This document shows positions 1 through 8,187 of a stretch of DNA of 64,000 nucleotides, piece by piece. The number at the start of each line of letters is the position of its first letter. Position 1 is the stretch's first letter. The translations under genes were made by a program, and so were the position numbers. This stretch comes from Thermaerobacter marianensis (lineage in GTDB: Bacteria; Bacillota; Sulfobacillia; DVGY01). The notes beneath the pieces were generated by a model, which made no database searches, was not told where the DNA came from, and saw only the letters and a program-made list of their open reading frames with translations. The stretch covers positions 1-64,000 of the forward strand of contig DYGY01000004.1 in assembly GCA_020724425.1 (NCBI GenBank). Reading direction: 5' to 3'.

Positions 1-50
1 TATCAGGCTCACTTAGAATCTCGAATTTTTTGTCTTAATTCATGGGGACA

Positions 51-2876
51 TTATAGTTCTCTAAAGAGTTCATCAAGTGCTTCAGAATGTTTTTCCTGAA
101 AGTAGTTACCGAAAATAGAGTCGCTACCATAAAGGATATAGTCATCCATTAACATGTCATAATATTTTCGTTTACCTGGTTCAGCGGTGATGAGGAACTG
201 GTAGCGATCATTGCCAAACTGAACGTCTTTTAGAGCATCATTAAGGCGAGTAAATTCGTCTCTAGCCATTTCTATTTGTTCTCGCAGCTGGCTGATGAAG
301 TGTTCCTTAAATTCTTGTTCTGCATCTTTTCTAGCTAAGCTAACTTTCTCTTGGTAGTTAGGTAGTTCACTTTGTTCAAGCCGTATTAGTTCTTCTAGGT
401 ATTGGGAGACTCCTTGGATTGTTGGAGACCCACCAAATTGGAAGGTGATATTGTAATTGGTTTGTAGGGAATTTAGCTTGCTTTGCACTTTTTCTCGTTG
501 AGTTTTTTGACCTTCCTGATTGGTTCTAAAGTTAATAGCAATGCGTTCGGGATTTGTGGTTTTCCGTTCTTTAAGGTATCTTCTTAGAGCTAGGGGGAAT
601 GCTTTGGGATACTGATTGCGAAAGTCCTTAAGCTCCTTATTAGCCCTAGTTATTTCAAAGGAAATATTTTTTTGACTCTTCTTTAGTTGCTCTATTTTTT
701 CTTCTAGTCCACCTAAATGCTTAATAGACTGCTCTTTTTCTTGTTGGCTGTCTGCAATAGCTTTATCTATTGTTTCTAGACGCATTTGTAGATCTATTAT
801 TGTGGTGTCATCTAATTGAGCTAGTTTTGCTTTGGTGCGATCTATTGTTTGACTTAGTTCAATCCTTTTCTCAAGTTTCTGATGTATACTAATCAGATTG
901 ATTCTTTGGCTATAATCCTTAGCTAGGATGTTCTTTAATGTCAGGTGCCGGTGGGATATTATCTGTCTTTTTTCTTCTAGTTCTAAGAGTTGTTGTTTCT
1001 TTATGGCTAGTTGCCTTGGTAATGCCCTTTGACCTATAAATGGTTGGGCATAGATATCGGTATTTATTTGTCTGGCGGCATGGTTAATATAGGTCATGCA
1101 GTGTGGGGTAATGGCCCTAGTGAATCTCTTAAGTTCTTCTTCTGTTTGGGCTTTCATCAAGTTACCTAAGAGCAGATTGATATAGCCCCTGGCATAGGGG
1201 TTGTTTGTAGTTACCTCTTCAGCTAAGGAACCCTGATCATATCTATCAATATAGGTTAGAGCTTTCTCAGTGTTGATTAATCCGACACCGTGGATTCTAT
1301 ATTGCTGTCGTACTTCTTTGTATATCTTGAGTGCCTTATCAAAGTATTCTGGTCCTACGAGAAGATCAAAGCGACGGGTATTTAGGTAGCCTTCTACTGC
1401 ATTCTGCCATTTTTCATCAGGAATTTCTAGTTGTTCACAGAGAATTTGTACTGGTTCAGTGAGTCCTTGTTCTAGTAGTTGCTTTAGTTGGTTAACTTCT
1501 GGTTTGTACTGGAGCTTACCCTTTTCTAACTGCTTAATGTTTTCTCTTAGTTTGGTTATTTGTTCTTCTAGGTCCTTTAGTTGATTTTCAAGGTTCCATA
1601 ATTCTTGGTTAAAGGATTGAGATACCTGGTTTAGTTGTGTTTTATATTTTTCTAGCTCCTCTTTCTCAGGTATCTTTTCAGTATCTGAATAGATAGCGTG
1701 ATGGAGGTCCTTTAGGATTGTCCAATCCATAGCAGTGTTAAAGAGGTTCTCTTTGACCAGATTGTCTAGGAATTCCAAGGTTAGACCTAGATCTTTGCCA
1801 AGGGTTTCTAGTTCCTCATTTAGTGTCTTTTTGTTTTCCATAAGTCTGTTAAGTTCAGTTTTAAGCTTTTCAAGTTCCTGATAGACCGTATTAGAAAGGA
1901 GAGCACCTGTTAGAGATTTTTGCTCTTCTGTAAGGGTTTGCAGTTTGTTTTCTAGGGTCTTGATTGCTGTTTTGGTCTCATTTAGCTTACTAGCTGTCTT
2001 TTTTTCTTCGCTTCGCGTTTGTTGAAGCTTTTGTGCTAGATGTTCAAGGGAACCTAATCTAATCAGATAATCCTGTTCTATAACTACTTCTGTTAGGCGC
2101 TGTATTTCTTGGTATTGGTCCTTAATTATTGTCAGATTGCTTATTTTCTTAAGAATTTCCTCTACAAGATCTTCCATCTTTCTGTAGTGTTGGTAGTTTT
2201 CTCTCATGTCTGTTATATCAATGTCTTTTTCTTGAAGAATATAGTCATAGACGAATTTGCGGAGTTCGACAATGGGTGAAAAGCCGATACCCTTAACCAA
2301 TAGAGAGAAAAATCTCTCCGGGAGGATTCCTAGTTTTTGGAGCAGGTCTTCTCGGTATGACTGGACATTACTGTATACTTTAAGGCCCTGGTGGATTCGG
2401 GCTAGGTCTTTCATTTTCTTAAGGTTATGGGGAAACTCCTTGTTTCCAGTGACTGTAACGAGGAGGTTATCTGTAAGTCTGGTGTTTTCCCATTTATAGA
2501 AGGCATGACTATATGACCCGTCCTTAAAGACATCAACAACTACCCCTAAGATAAAGGTATTGTTAGTGGTAGTGTCGGCTAGTTCCAATGCCACATGGGA
2601 ACTAAAATCACCACTGCGGAGGAAACCACCCTGGCTGTTTTCTTCTCCGGTTTTACCTCTAACATAGCCAAGAAGATCTCGTCTGGTTTCAGAATAGGCG
2701 GAAACATTAAAACGAATCTCTGTTAGGTTAGCAATGAGAACTAGCTGCAAAGCATCAAGGATAGTTGATTTGCCAGCACCATTGGCACCTGTAATCAGGG
2801 TATTGCCATTAAGTATTATTGTTTGATCGGTGAAGTAGTGCCAGTTAATTAGTCTAATACCTGTTAAGGTCTTCAT
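51..2876 (-). CDS. jetC: JetC-like SMC/MukB ATPase of a Wadjet system, C-terminally truncated
   Basis: This is the SMC-family motor of a Wadjet (JetABCD) plasmid-restriction system, expected to act with JetA and JetB as a condensin-like DNA loop extruder. The P-loop 'TGANGAGKST' sits near residue 30 of the shortened protein. A very long Gln/Glu/Lys-rich coiled coil with a central hinge-like region follows. I moved the start to the ATG at 2876, which has GAGGAGG upstream, because the ORF-track start lies deep inside jetB. The protein ends at 'DELFREL' without an ABC signature or Walker B motif, which family members carry further on. Past the TAA the same frame reads 'CPHELRQKIRDSK' and then TGA, which looks like continuing coding sequence. 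I infer a nonsense or frameshift truncation. jetD, usually the next gene, would lie beyond the window edge. Confidence 0.82.
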   Translation of the reverse strand: MKTLTGIRLINWHYFTDQTIILNGNTLITGANGAGKSTILDALQLVLIANLTEIRFNVSAYSETRRDLLGYVRGKTGEENSQGGFLRSGDFSSHVALELADTTTNNTFILGVVVDVFKDGSYSHAFYKWENTRLTDNLLVTVTGNKEFPHNLKKMKDLARIHQGLKVYSNVQSYREDLLQKLGILPERFFSLLVKGIGFSPIVELRKFVYDYILQEKDIDITDMRENYQHYRKMEDLVEEILKKISNLTIIKDQYQEIQRLTEVVIEQDYLIRLGSLEHLAQKLQQTRSEEKKTASKLNETKTAIKTLENKLQTLTEEQKSLTGALLSNTVYQELEKLKTELNRLMENKKTLNEELETLGKDLGLTLEFLDNLVKENLFNTAMDWTILKDLHHAIYSDTEKIPEKEELEKYKTQLNQVSQSFNQELWNLENQLKDLEEQITKLRENIKQLEKGKLQYKPEVNQLKQLLEQGLTEPVQILCEQLEIPDEKWQNAVEGYLNTRRFDLLVGPEYFDKALKIYKEVRQQYRIHGVGLINTEKALTYIDRYDQGSLAEEVTTNNPYARGYINLLLGNLMKAQTEEELKRFTRAITPHCMTYINHAARQINTDIYAQPFIGQRALPRQLAIKKQQLLELEEKRQIISHRHLTLKNILAKDYSQRINLISIHQKLEKRIELSQTIDRTKAKLAQLDDTTIIDLQMRLETIDKAIADSQQEKEQSIKHLGGLEEKIEQLKKSQKNISFEITRANKELKDFRNQYPKAFPLALRRYLKERKTTNPERIAINFRTNQEGQKTQREKVQSKLNSLQTNYNITFQFGGSPTIQGVSQYLEELIRLEQSELPNYQEKVSLARKDAEQEFKEHFISQLREQIEMARDEFTRLNDALKDVQFGNDRYQFLITAEPGKRKYYDMLMDDYILYGSDSIFGNYFQEKHSEALDELFREL

Positions 2877-3492
2877 TGCTATCCTCCTCGGGGTTAAATG
2901 CGTCTGGGTCTTTAGCGTAGTTGCGTAATCTATCATATACCTGTCTGATATCCTCTACAGGCAAGGCGTAACGGATTGAAGGATAGATTAGGAGGCGGTG
3001 TTCTGGGTTTACAGGATTAGAATCTAGGCTCTCTGCTAAATTGTACTTCTTCATAAGTGAGATGAAGTTACGCAAGGATTCTTTAGTTATTGGTCTATCT
3101 TTGATGTTAAGTGCTCTGTATTCAGCTTGGATATCTGCACTCTGGATAACTACTTTATCACTTAAGGCTAGCTCTTTTTTCTTACGTTCATAGATTAGCC
3201 TCACAATTAAGAGCAGGATGCTTTCTTCCATATTGAGTTGCAGTCTGTTATGGCCTGAGCTTTTAATATAATAGACTCCGTCTCCTTTGGCTAAAAAGAG
3301 TTCCAATTTGGCTAAAGATAAATACCCTTTGAAGATATCTTCGAATTTGCTGATTAGGTAGAAGTCACTCTTTGTTTCATCTTTGTCCCGTACTATAAAG
3401 GTGGAACCAAGAAGTTTGTGGATAATACGGGTGAAGCGTTCTTGTTCTGTTATTGTCAGTTCTTCATAGGCTGTATACCAAGGTTTTTCCAT
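2854..3492 (-). CDS. jetB: JetB, Wadjet MukE-like subunit (DUF4194)
   Basis: This 212-residue protein sits between jetA and jetC in the standard Wadjet order and has the size and character of the DUF4194/JetB family. In that family it acts as the winged-helix, MukE-like partner bridging the kleisin-like JetA and the JetC ATPase. It is mostly helical and charged, with no signal peptide or membrane segment. It overlaps the start of jetC by 23 bases and begins 15 bases after jetA, so the three are surely co-transcribed. The acidic tail 'PEEDSNEDL' is encoded by the overlap region. The assignment rests on gene order plus general family resemblance. A profile search would settle it. Confidence 0.8.
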   Translation of the reverse strand: MEKPWYTAYEELTITEQERFTRIIHKLLGSTFIVRDKDETKSDFYLISKFEDIFKGYLSLAKLELFLAKGDGVYYIKSSGHNRLQLNMEESILLLIVRLIYERKKKELALSDKVVIQSADIQAEYRALNIKDRPITKESLRNFISLMKKYNLAESLDSNPVNPEHRLLIYPSIRYALPVEDIRQVYDRLRNYAKDPDAFNPEEDSNEDLNRY

Positions 3493-3506
3493 TAAAGAAC
3501 CCCCAT

Positions 3507-4901
3507 TTACTTTAAGGTTATCATAAAGTTTGGTAAGAGATATTGGCCATCTAAAGAAACAACCTCGGTATTACCAAAAGAGATTTTGTATTTGGCCTGG
3601 CGGTTATTCTTAAATACTAACGCATAGATGAGATAGATTAGGATTTCGGTAGATTCAATTCTGATTTCATTGGCTGCTATTGCTGTTTTGTTTTGTAATA
3701 GATCGAGTATGAATGTGTTTACCTTATCTATTGAAACCTGGTTTTGCATTTCCTTAAGCAGTCTTTCCTGTTTTTCCTTTTGTTGTGTTTCCGATAAGCT
3801 TGTATTTCTGTCCAAACTAAGGGGTTCATGCGTTTTTGCTTTGCTACGGGGTGTAAACAGGGATTGGTCATCAAGGAAGTTATGATCATAAATCTGAGAG
3901 AATCCTTCCTGAATCAGTTCTAGTTCAGCCTCGGTTGTTTCCTTGGCAAAGTATTTCAGGATTTCTTGAAGTTGTCCTTCTGTTGATTCTGCTGTTGTCA
4001 GCATATATTCTATTCTTCTTCGTGAGGCTGCTGTATACTGACTGTTTCTTCTATCAATTTCCTTTAAGATGGTATCCATTCCCCGATAACTAGTCTCAAT
4101 ATAGTTTAACATTTTTCTAATTTCAGTTTTAGGTTCATGTAGTAGCTCATCTGAAGAAGAGTATCTTTTAGCGAGTTCTTTTGCTGTTTGTTCTATCCAG
4201 ATATCGTTATTGGACCACTCACTAACTATCGCAATTATTTTAGGTCTATACTTATAGACACTGTCAGAGGTTTTTAAGCGATGATATCTCTGGTCAATTA
4301 TCTCAGTCATGTACTGTTCAAAGTGTTGTTCTAAGAGTTCTTTTGGTGTCTTGCTTTTAGTTACCCTCTCTATGTATGTTTTGATATTATGACTTAAGGA
4401 CTTCAATTGACGCACAAGCTCCATGGTTAGGCGATGGGCCTGTTCTAAAGCATCAAGTCTGTTTTGCATTGTATCAGGAGAAGCTAATACTGAATAGGTT
4501 GCATAAACCAGTCCCTTAAATTCCTGTCTTCTGTTGTTTTGAAGTTGATCAAAGGTATCCAGAAGCTCGATGGAGTAGTCGGGCAGGGTAACATATTGTT
4601 TGTAATTATCCTTTGTTTCTATATCTATCCAGCCGAATGCTTCCAATTGACGTATAAACCAGAGGGCTCTGCCTCTTGAGTCATCTGAGGAGAGTTCTTC
4701 TGTATCCATACTAGAGAGGTCTAGGGTATCAATACTCTCTAGATAATCAATGGCAGAACTAGTGATTACTTCTCTTTCGATGGAGAAGGGATGAATCTTG
4801 TACAGTTCATAGATGTTCATCAGAATCTGAGCATAGTCTTTTCTTAAAGGACCGGCCAGAGGTGCAAAGAGATTATCGGGGATGATGCCAAAAATGGCCA
4901 T
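3507..4901 (-). CDS. jetA: JetA, Wadjet kleisin/MukF-like subunit
   Basis: First gene of the minus-strand jetABC set. The 464-residue product begins 'MAIFGIIPDNLFAPLAGPLR', typical of JetA-family N-termini. It continues with a winged-helix-like region, a long helical middle section (about residues 170-330) and a C-terminal domain near 380-464. In Wadjet complexes JetA plays the kleisin (MukF-like) role, linking JetC heads to JetB. The ATG start has a GGGTGA element about 8 bases upstream. No frame damage is visible in this gene, unlike jetC. The family identity is inferred from the trio's order and sizes and from the N-terminal sequence. Confidence 0.8.
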   Translation of the reverse strand: MAIFGIIPDNLFAPLAGPLRKDYAQILMNIYELYKIHPFSIEREVITSSAIDYLESIDTLDLSSMDTEELSSDDSRGRALWFIRQLEAFGWIDIETKDNYKQYVTLPDYSIELLDTFDQLQNNRRQEFKGLVYATYSVLASPDTMQNRLDALEQAHRLTMELVRQLKSLSHNIKTYIERVTKSKTPKELLEQHFEQYMTEIIDQRYHRLKTSDSVYKYRPKIIAIVSEWSNNDIWIEQTAKELAKRYSSSDELLHEPKTEIRKMLNYIETSYRGMDTILKEIDRRNSQYTAASRRRIEYMLTTAESTEGQLQEILKYFAKETTEAELELIQEGFSQIYDHNFLDDQSLFTPRSKAKTHEPLSLDRNTSLSETQQKEKQERLLKEMQNQVSIDKVNTFILDLLQNKTAIAANEIRIESTEILIYLIYALVFKNNRQAKYKISFGNTEVVSLDGQYLLPNFMITLK

Positions 4902-5013
4902 ACCGTTATCACCCTGTTCTAGTTTTCCTGTTGTATTTGTTGTTTCTTTTAAGTTCTATTAGCTTCCTTCACAATATCATAAAGAAGTGTGTTAAGGTAG
5001 ATTCTCTCTCTAC

Positions 5014-5226
5014 CTATTTTTGTGGCACTAAGAACCTCTTAGCTTCTAACAGAATATCTTGCTGTTGTCTTTCTAGAAACATTAAGGACTTTTCCAAATA
5101 CACAATTGTATAGAACTCATCAAAAAGGTCGACTAGTTCTATTGAGTAGAGTTTTCGTAGGGTCCCTGCAGCAGTTGCTTTTTTGGCAGTGTGAAAACAA
5201 ATACATCTCTTTGCTGCCTTACCGCT
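5014..5226 (-). pseudogene. Possible relic reading frame upstream of jetA
   Basis: A stop-to-stop frame of 71 codons on the minus strand encodes a coherent, protein-like sequence ('GTLRKLYSIELVDLFDEFYT', then 'LEKSLMFLERQQQDILLEAK') but has no usable start codon near its beginning. It reads like the 3' end of a helical protein whose 5' part has been lost. The ORF-track entry on the plus strand here (4931-5113) looks like a shadow of this frame. I do not recognise the family. It could also be chance or jetA leader RNA. Confidence 0.22.
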
Positions 5227-5262
5227 CTACAAAAATGAGAATCAAAGTAAGGAGGTGGTGCT

Positions 5263-5301
5263 ATGATGTATGAGAAAATTCTTGGTGGGTGTCTATTGTG
5301 A
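5263..5301 (+). other. 12-codon micro-ORF with a full Shine-Dalgarno
   Basis: The sequence AAGGAGGTGGTGCT precedes ATGATG, and the frame reads MMYEKILGGCLL then TGA. The ribosome-binding site is as good as any in the window, yet no larger gene follows in frame. It could be a leader peptide, a tiny membrane or toxin-like peptide, or the remaining 5' end of a deleted gene. Only the RBS and short frame are seen; the rest is inference. Confidence 0.2.
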
Positions 5302-5350
5302 GGTGGAATTTGAAGGAAGTAGTAGGTTAAGTTCTGATCCGAACAAGAAT

Positions 5351-5370
5351 CCCCTGGATTAATCCAGGGG
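5351..5370 (-). terminator. Stem-loop after the AAA ATPase gene
   Basis: CCCCTGGAT-TAATCCAGGGG forms a GC-rich hairpin 18 bases past the stop of the minus-strand AAA ATPase gene. The downstream tract on the minus strand (ATTCTTGTTC) is only partly U-rich, so this is a weak intrinsic terminator or a 3'-end stabilising stem. Confidence 0.4.
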
Positions 5371-5387
5371 GAGTATGTGAAGATAGG

Positions 5388-6635
5388 TCATATTAACCAA
5401 ACAGGAACATACCAGTTTTTCTGCTCGATTGGCAAGAGATCATTTGCCATGCAAATAACTGCACCGTTACCGATCTGTGCTCTATAAGGTTGATCTAGTC
5501 TTTCTGGTTGAGTAACGGGGTCTAATACTTTGAAATGTTTAATAGCGTTTTTTCCTGGGGAAGCAGATTTTTTGATTTCAATGGGATATAGGGTGTTGTT
5601 TTGATAGATCAACAGGTCTATTTCTTTTTTGTCTTTATCACGGTAATAGAAGAGGGGGGGTTCTTTTCCGGCATTGAGATAGCTTTTATAAATTTCTGAG
5701 AAGACATAACTCTCAAAGAATGCTCCGGACATGGCTCCCCTTTCTAGAACTTCAGGATCACTCCATTTTAAGAGATGGGCACAAAGACCTGTATCTAGGA
5801 AGTGCAACATTGGCTGCTTTGTTACTCGTTTTAAAAGATTATTGTGATATGGTCTGACCATAGCGATGATGTGTGAAGACATCAGGTTGGAGAGCCATTT
5901 TTTTGCAGTTGGAGCAGAGATGCCGCTTTCTTTAGCTATTTCTTCATAGACGACAGGTTTAGCTGTTCTCGCAGCAACTACTGTCATAAAGTTGTAGAAT
6001 GCCATTTCATCAGCAACCTGGGTGAGATCCCTTATATCGCGTTTGATATAGGTATCAATGTATGAGCGATAATAGATTTCTAGATCAATGTTGTCATCTG
6101 TATATAGCTTTGGCATTGATCCCTTAAAGATCCGGCTATATAGTTCATTGAGATTAAGCCTTTTGGCTACTTGAGTACGCTTTCCGAGTTTTTCTGGATC
6201 CGTAGTGAATACTTCAGAGGGTGTGGCATTAATCTCACTGGTAGAAAGGCCTAATAGCTTGATAATGCCGACTCGACCAGCTAGGGTTTCACTAACATTT
6301 TTCATCATGACAAAAGACTGTGAACCAGTAAGCCAGAAATCATTATTGCGCTGTGATTTGTCTACGGCCATTTTGATGTATGGGAGTAGCTCGGTAGCAT
6401 ACTGGATTTCATCGATTAACACAGGCGGGGTATATCGTTGCATAAATAAGCCAGGATCGTTTTTTGCTAGATAACGGATATCAGGGTCATCAAGTGTGAC
6501 GATTTTCCGATTAGGTTCGGCTAGTTTTTCTAGCATTGTTGATTTGCCTACCTGACGGGGACCTGTCACTAGTATTACTGGAAAGGTTTCAGTGGTTCTA
6601 AGAATATAATCTTCTATGGCTCTTTTTATATACAT
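5388..6635 (-). CDS. AAA ATPase with DUF4143 domain (AAA_14 family)
   Basis: The 415-residue protein carries a Walker A 'TGPRQVGKST' (about residues 24-33), a Walker B 'PVLIDEIQ' near residue 93, and a sensor-like 'FWLTGSQSF'. The C-terminal half matches DUF4143, with a nuclease-like 'YRDKDKKEIDLLI...PIEIKKS' region near residues 335-360 that resembles the PD-(D/E)XK fold. These proteins are common in Bacteria and Archaea and their substrate is unknown; some are linked to toxin-antitoxin or defence loci. The ATG start has AGAGAGGTG upstream. The gene stands alone, between the jet genes and a gene-poor stretch, with a 33-bp palindrome 52 bases before its start. Confidence 0.88.
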   Translation of the reverse strand: MYIKRAIEDYILRTTETFPVILVTGPRQVGKSTMLEKLAEPNRKIVTLDDPDIRYLAKNDPGLFMQRYTPPVLIDEIQYATELLPYIKMAVDKSQRNNDFWLTGSQSFVMMKNVSETLAGRVGIIKLLGLSTSEINATPSEVFTTDPEKLGKRTQVAKRLNLNELYSRIFKGSMPKLYTDDNIDLEIYYRSYIDTYIKRDIRDLTQVADEMAFYNFMTVVAARTAKPVVYEEIAKESGISAPTAKKWLSNLMSSHIIAMVRPYHNNLLKRVTKQPMLHFLDTGLCAHLLKWSDPEVLERGAMSGAFFESYVFSEIYKSYLNAGKEPPLFYYRDKDKKEIDLLIYQNNTLYPIEIKKSASPGKNAIKHFKVLDPVTQPERLDQPYRAQIGNGAVICMANDLLPIEQKNWYVPVWLI

Positions 6636-6687
6636 AAGTTTTCACCTCTCTTTATAGTTATTGTAGCCATGAATCTGAGAAGCTATA

Positions 6688-6720
6688 CGTCTAAACTAAA
6701 ATTCAATTTTATTTTAGACG
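6688..6720. promoter_or_regulatory. 33-bp imperfect palindrome upstream of the AAA ATPase gene
   Basis: CGTCTAAACTAAAATT and AATTTTATTTTAGACG are near-perfect reverse complements around a 1-base centre. The symmetry, AT-rich core and position just upstream of the minus-strand ATPase gene suggest a dimeric repressor's operator or a promoter-overlapping site. No T-run follows on either strand, so it is not a good terminator. Confidence 0.45.
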
Positions 6721-7194
6721 GTTTAGATGGTTTGTGTCAAGCGCTAAAGACGGGAGAAACTAGCTAATTCCACCATCATGTGAATGATGCTCTCTAGGTT
6801 CTGGAATAAGTAATATCAGGGCTGATGCAAAATGAACAGGTCTGCATCAGCTTTTTCACTATGAGGATAGGGCAGCTGCCTAAGAAACTTGCAGTTGCCC
6901 TATTGATTAGTGATAAACTTAGCTTCAGGTATTAAGAGCTGAGAGTGACTCGGTAATCTGAGTAAATCATATTTAGCTGCCTCCTGTTTATAGAGGTCTG
7001 AATTCAAGGTGTATGATGACCTTATGTAGAAGGGCTGTTGCTGAAGCTATCATATCCCAGAGGCGGGCTGGTTGGGTCAGCAGTCTAGTGAGAGAAACTT
7101 CTTATCGGTAGTATCTACTCATATTAGAGGATGAGAGGGGTTTCTTGTTTGGAAGAGAAACAATACCTGTAATCTTACACTGGAGGTATCTAAT
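6721..7194. other. Gene-poor stretch with two stem-loops before the PLP enzyme gene
   Basis: No convincing protein gene was found here on either strand. On the plus strand there is a terminator-like hairpin (6821-6856) and a second hairpin (6869-6901, AGGGCAGCTGC/GCAGTTGCCCT). The remainder may be the 5' leader of the gene at 7195. I checked by eye for T-box, S-box, TPP and lysine riboswitch cores and did not recognise one. Confidence 0.35.
6821..6856 (+). terminator. Intrinsic terminator-like hairpin with no upstream gene
   Basis: GCTGATGCA and TGCATCAGC form a perfect 9-bp stem, followed at once by CTTTTT-type sequence (TTTTTC). It faces plus, but no plus-strand gene lies upstream. It therefore ends an unannotated transcript or acts as an attenuator for the gene at 7195. 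Confidence 0.5.
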
Positions 7195-8187
7195 GTGAAT
7201 CTACCTAAGTGTATCTCTTTAGCGAATCTCCCCACTCCCATTCAGCCTTTGGAACGGTTATCCGCTGAGTTGGGTGTTAGTATTTCTGTGAAGCGTGATG
7301 ATTTTACCGGTATGGAGGTTAGTGGTAATAAGGTGAGAAAGCTTGAGTTTGCTGTGGCTTTAGCATTGGAACAGGGAGCAGATGTGTTAGTTACTTGTGG
7401 TGGGCTTCAGTCTAATCATGCTAGAGCTACTGCTGCTGTGGCCAGGAAGTTAGGATTGGAGTGTCATCTGGTTTTAAGGGGTAAGCCTGAAGAGGTAGAA
7501 GGGAATCTGTTTTTAGATTTGCTTTTGGGTGCTAAGGTGACTTTTTTGGAAGCAGAGGTTTTCAATAGTTCTCATCTTGAAGTGATGGAAGAATTAAAGA
7601 GGAATTATGAAAGAATGGGAAAGAAGGCATACTTGCTACCTATGGGTGCTTCCAATGCTATTGGCTCTTTTGGTTATTTTAAAGCTTATAAAGAGATATT
7701 AAGTCAGGATATTTTTTTTGATAATATTGTCTGTGCTGTGGGCTCTGGTGGAACTCAGGCGGGCTTAGTGTTGGGTAATATATTGCATGGATATAAACAT
7801 CAGGTTTATGGCATCCCTATTGTTGATGATAGTAGGGTTTTTGGTCCTGTAGTTAGGGGACTGGTAGGGGAGTGTCTTAATCTAATGGGTATGGACAGTG
7901 CTTTTGATGAAGAAGCTATTAAGTTTCTGGATGGTTATGCTGGGAGAGGTTATGCTTTAAATACAAGAGAAGAGTTGGCTTTCATTAGAAATATAGCAAG
8001 ACTTGAAGGAATATTGTTTGATCCTGTCTATACAGGAAAGGCTTTTAGAGGTATGGTAGAAGAGGTAAAGAAGGGAACATTACAAGGGAGAACTCTTTTT
8101 ATTCATACAGGGGGACTGTATGGATTGTTTCCTAAAGCTATGGAGTTTATGGAGGTATTGGATGAGAAAGATAGCGATTATTTATGA
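7195..8187 (+). CDS. PLP-dependent D-cysteine desulfhydrase / ACC deaminase family enzyme
   Basis: This 330-residue protein belongs to the fold-type II PLP family that includes D-cysteine desulfhydrase (DcyD) and 1-aminocyclopropane-1-carboxylate deaminase. The cofactor lysine lies in 'SGNKVRKLEF' (about residue 47), followed by 'GGLQSNHARATAA' and the phosphate-binding 'GSGGTQAG' near residue 182. D-Cysteine desulfhydrase (D-Cys to pyruvate, H2S and NH3) is the more likely activity in an anaerobe, but sequence alone does not separate the two. The GTG start has GGAGG 8 bases upstream; the overlapping ATG two bases earlier hits an immediate stop. The following rluA-type gene overlaps its end, so the two form one operon. 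Confidence 0.85.
   Translation: MNLPKCISLANLPTPIQPLERLSAELGVSISVKRDDFTGMEVSGNKVRKLEFAVALALEQGADVLVTCGGLQSNHARATAAVARKLGLECHLVLRGKPEEVEGNLFLDLLLGAKVTFLEAEVFNSSHLEVMEELKRNYERMGKKAYLLPMGASNAIGSFGYFKAYKEILSQDIFFDNIVCAVGSGGTQAGLVLGNILHGYKHQVYGIPIVDDSRVFGPVVRGLVGECLNLMGMDSAFDEEAIKFLDGYAGRGYALNTREELAFIRNIARLEGILFDPVYTGKAFRGMVEEVKKGTLQGRTLFIHTGGLYGLFPKAMEFMEVLDEKDSDYL

Noticed and set aside
2257-2499. Plus-strand 80-residue ORF inside jetC
   Set aside because: Lies wholly opposite the jetC frame, has no RBS and a composition typical of the antisense of a real gene.
5388-6635. A toxin-antitoxin or defence role for the DUF4143 ATPase because of the Wadjet genes nearby
   Set aside because: Proximity alone is not enough; these ATPases occur in many contexts and this one has no partner gene.
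6900-7190. T-box, S-box, TPP or lysine riboswitch in the leader of the PLP enzyme gene
   Set aside because: None of the invariant cores was found by eye; only simple stem-loops were.
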